Below the pieces are notes generated by a model, which worked only from the letters and a program-made list of their open reading frames with translations, was not told where the DNA came from and did no database searches. This document shows, in pieces, positions 5,263 through 5,782 of a DNA stretch of 5,782 nt; position 1 is the stretch's first letter, and each line of letters opens with the position of its first letter. This DNA is from Actinomycetota bacterium (GTDB lineage: Bacteria; Actinomycetota; Actinomycetes; Nanopelagicales; Nanopelagicaceae), in contig WLDA01000068.1 of assembly GCA_009705025.1 (NCBI GenBank), positions 1-5,782 of the forward strand, given 5' to 3'. The translations under genes were made by a program, and so were the position numbers.

Positions 5263-5782
5263 TCAAACCTGAATTCGGTCCTGCACCGCACTTTGAATTT
5301 CCTTGATTGCTTGAGCTATTGGAATTCCATTCTTCTGTTCGCCATTGCGATAGCGGAATGAAACTGCTCCGGCACTGACATCTTCTTCTCCGGCAATAAC
5401 CATAAATGGAATTTTCTGCAGTTGAGCATTTCGCACTTTCTTCTGCATGCGATCATCGGATGTATCGAGATCTACGCGAATACCTGCAGCCCGCATCTGC
5501 TTCATAACGCCATCAAGGTAATCAGTGAAAGTATCTGCAACTGGAATACCAATTGCTTGAACAGGCGCTAACCAAGGTGGGAATGCTCCTGCATAGTGCT
5601 CAGTTAGAACACCAAAGAATCTTTCGATGGAGCCAAAAAGTGCACGGTGGATCATTACTGGTCGCTGACGAGTTGAATCATTTGCAACGTATTCGAGTTC
5701 AAAGCGTTGAGGTAATTGGAAATCAACTTGGATTGTAGACATCTGCCATGTACGACCGATTGCATCCTTTGCCTGTACAGAA
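5263..5782 (-). CDS. thrS: Threonyl-tRNA synthetase, C-terminal part (5' end beyond the window)
   Basis: The frame enters from the right edge ([13 protein letters not shown] before the first internal Met at 5742) and shows the last 172 residues. [20 protein letters not shown] is the ThrRS catalytic-core strand, and [16 protein letters not shown] contains the zinc-ligand histidine and the motif 3 arginine spaced nine residues apart, as His511 and Arg520 in E. coli. FPPWLAPVQ opens the anticodon-binding domain (HGTP_anticodon), which runs to the TGA at 5263. The enzyme charges tRNA-Thr in the cytosol. Editing domains would lie upstream, outside the window. It is followed at 2 nt by the HIT gene, so the two are surely cotranscribed. 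Confidence 0.97.
   Translation of the reverse strand, partial: SVQAKDAIGRTWQMSTIQVDFQLPQRFELEYVANDSTRQRPVMIHRALFGSIERFFGVLTEHYAGAFPPWLAPVQAIGIPVADTFTDYLDGVMKQMRAAGIRVDLDTSDDRMQKKVRNAQLQKIPFMVIAGEEDVSAGAVSFRYRNGEQKNGIPIAQAIKEIQSAVQDRIQV
5268..5270 (-). promoter_or_regulatory. Ribosome binding site that decides the HIT start
   Basis: CAGGTT at the very end of thrS places AGG 7 nt before the ATG at 5260. The upstream in-frame TTG at 5266 is only 1 nt from it, so the ATG is preferred. The site lies inside thrS, which implies translational coupling. Confidence 0.45.

Noticed and set aside
1..5782. CRISPR array, tRNA/rRNA, insertion sequence or attachment site
   Set aside because: No spaced direct repeats, RNA gene signatures, transposase motifs or terminal inverted repeats were seen; the window is almost fully coding with housekeeping and envelope genes.

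Overview
The window is a piece of an actinobacterial chromosome. The gene set and order (thrS, a HIT-family Ap4A phosphorylase, a phosphatidylinositol-phosphate synthase, a PatA-type acyltransferase, PimA) is the phosphatidylinositol mannoside (PIM) locus of Actinobacteria, the Rv2614c-Rv2610c order of Mycobacterium. The DNA is clearly less GC-rich than in mycobacteria or streptomycetes (mid-40s percent by eye, not counted). Genes are packed with 1-26 nt overlaps. Together this suggests a streamlined low-GC actinobacterium, for example a freshwater acI/Nanopelagicales-type lineage; the lineage is inference.

Layout from the right edge, following minus-strand transcription: the 3' end of thrS (5263-5782, 5' end outside the window), then the HIT gene 2 nt after its stop. 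A single plus-strand gene (4148-4750) follows. Its 3' end overlaps the HIT 3' end by 18 bp, and its start codon lies 24 bp from the divergent start of pgsA. From pgsA leftward the minus strand carries pgsA, patA, pimA, a LemA-like membrane protein and a DUF3048 (YerB-like) exported protein cut by the left edge. Each gene overlaps the next by 1 to 26 nt, so this looks like one translationally coupled operon.

Function: PgsA makes phosphatidylinositol phosphate, the precursor of PI. PimA adds the first mannose and the PatA-type enzyme acylates the mannosylated product. The LemA-like and DUF3048 proteins are uncharacterised, membrane-anchored or exported, and presumably act in the envelope. ThrRS and the HIT enzyme pair logically, because aminoacyl-tRNA synthetases make Ap4A as a side product and the HIT enzyme degrades it.

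The most unusual item is the inverted plus-strand gene. It resembles the G domain of elongation factor G, but every nucleotide-binding motif is degenerate and about a third of the domain is missing, so it appears to be a GTPase pseudoenzyme. The 24-bp gap between it and pgsA holds overlapping, oppositely oriented TANNNT -10-like hexamers at spacings suited to leaderless transcripts. It may be a very compact bidirectional promoter. No RNA genes, mobile elements, CRISPR arrays or intrinsic terminators were found, and no gene-free stretch exceeds about 25 bp.
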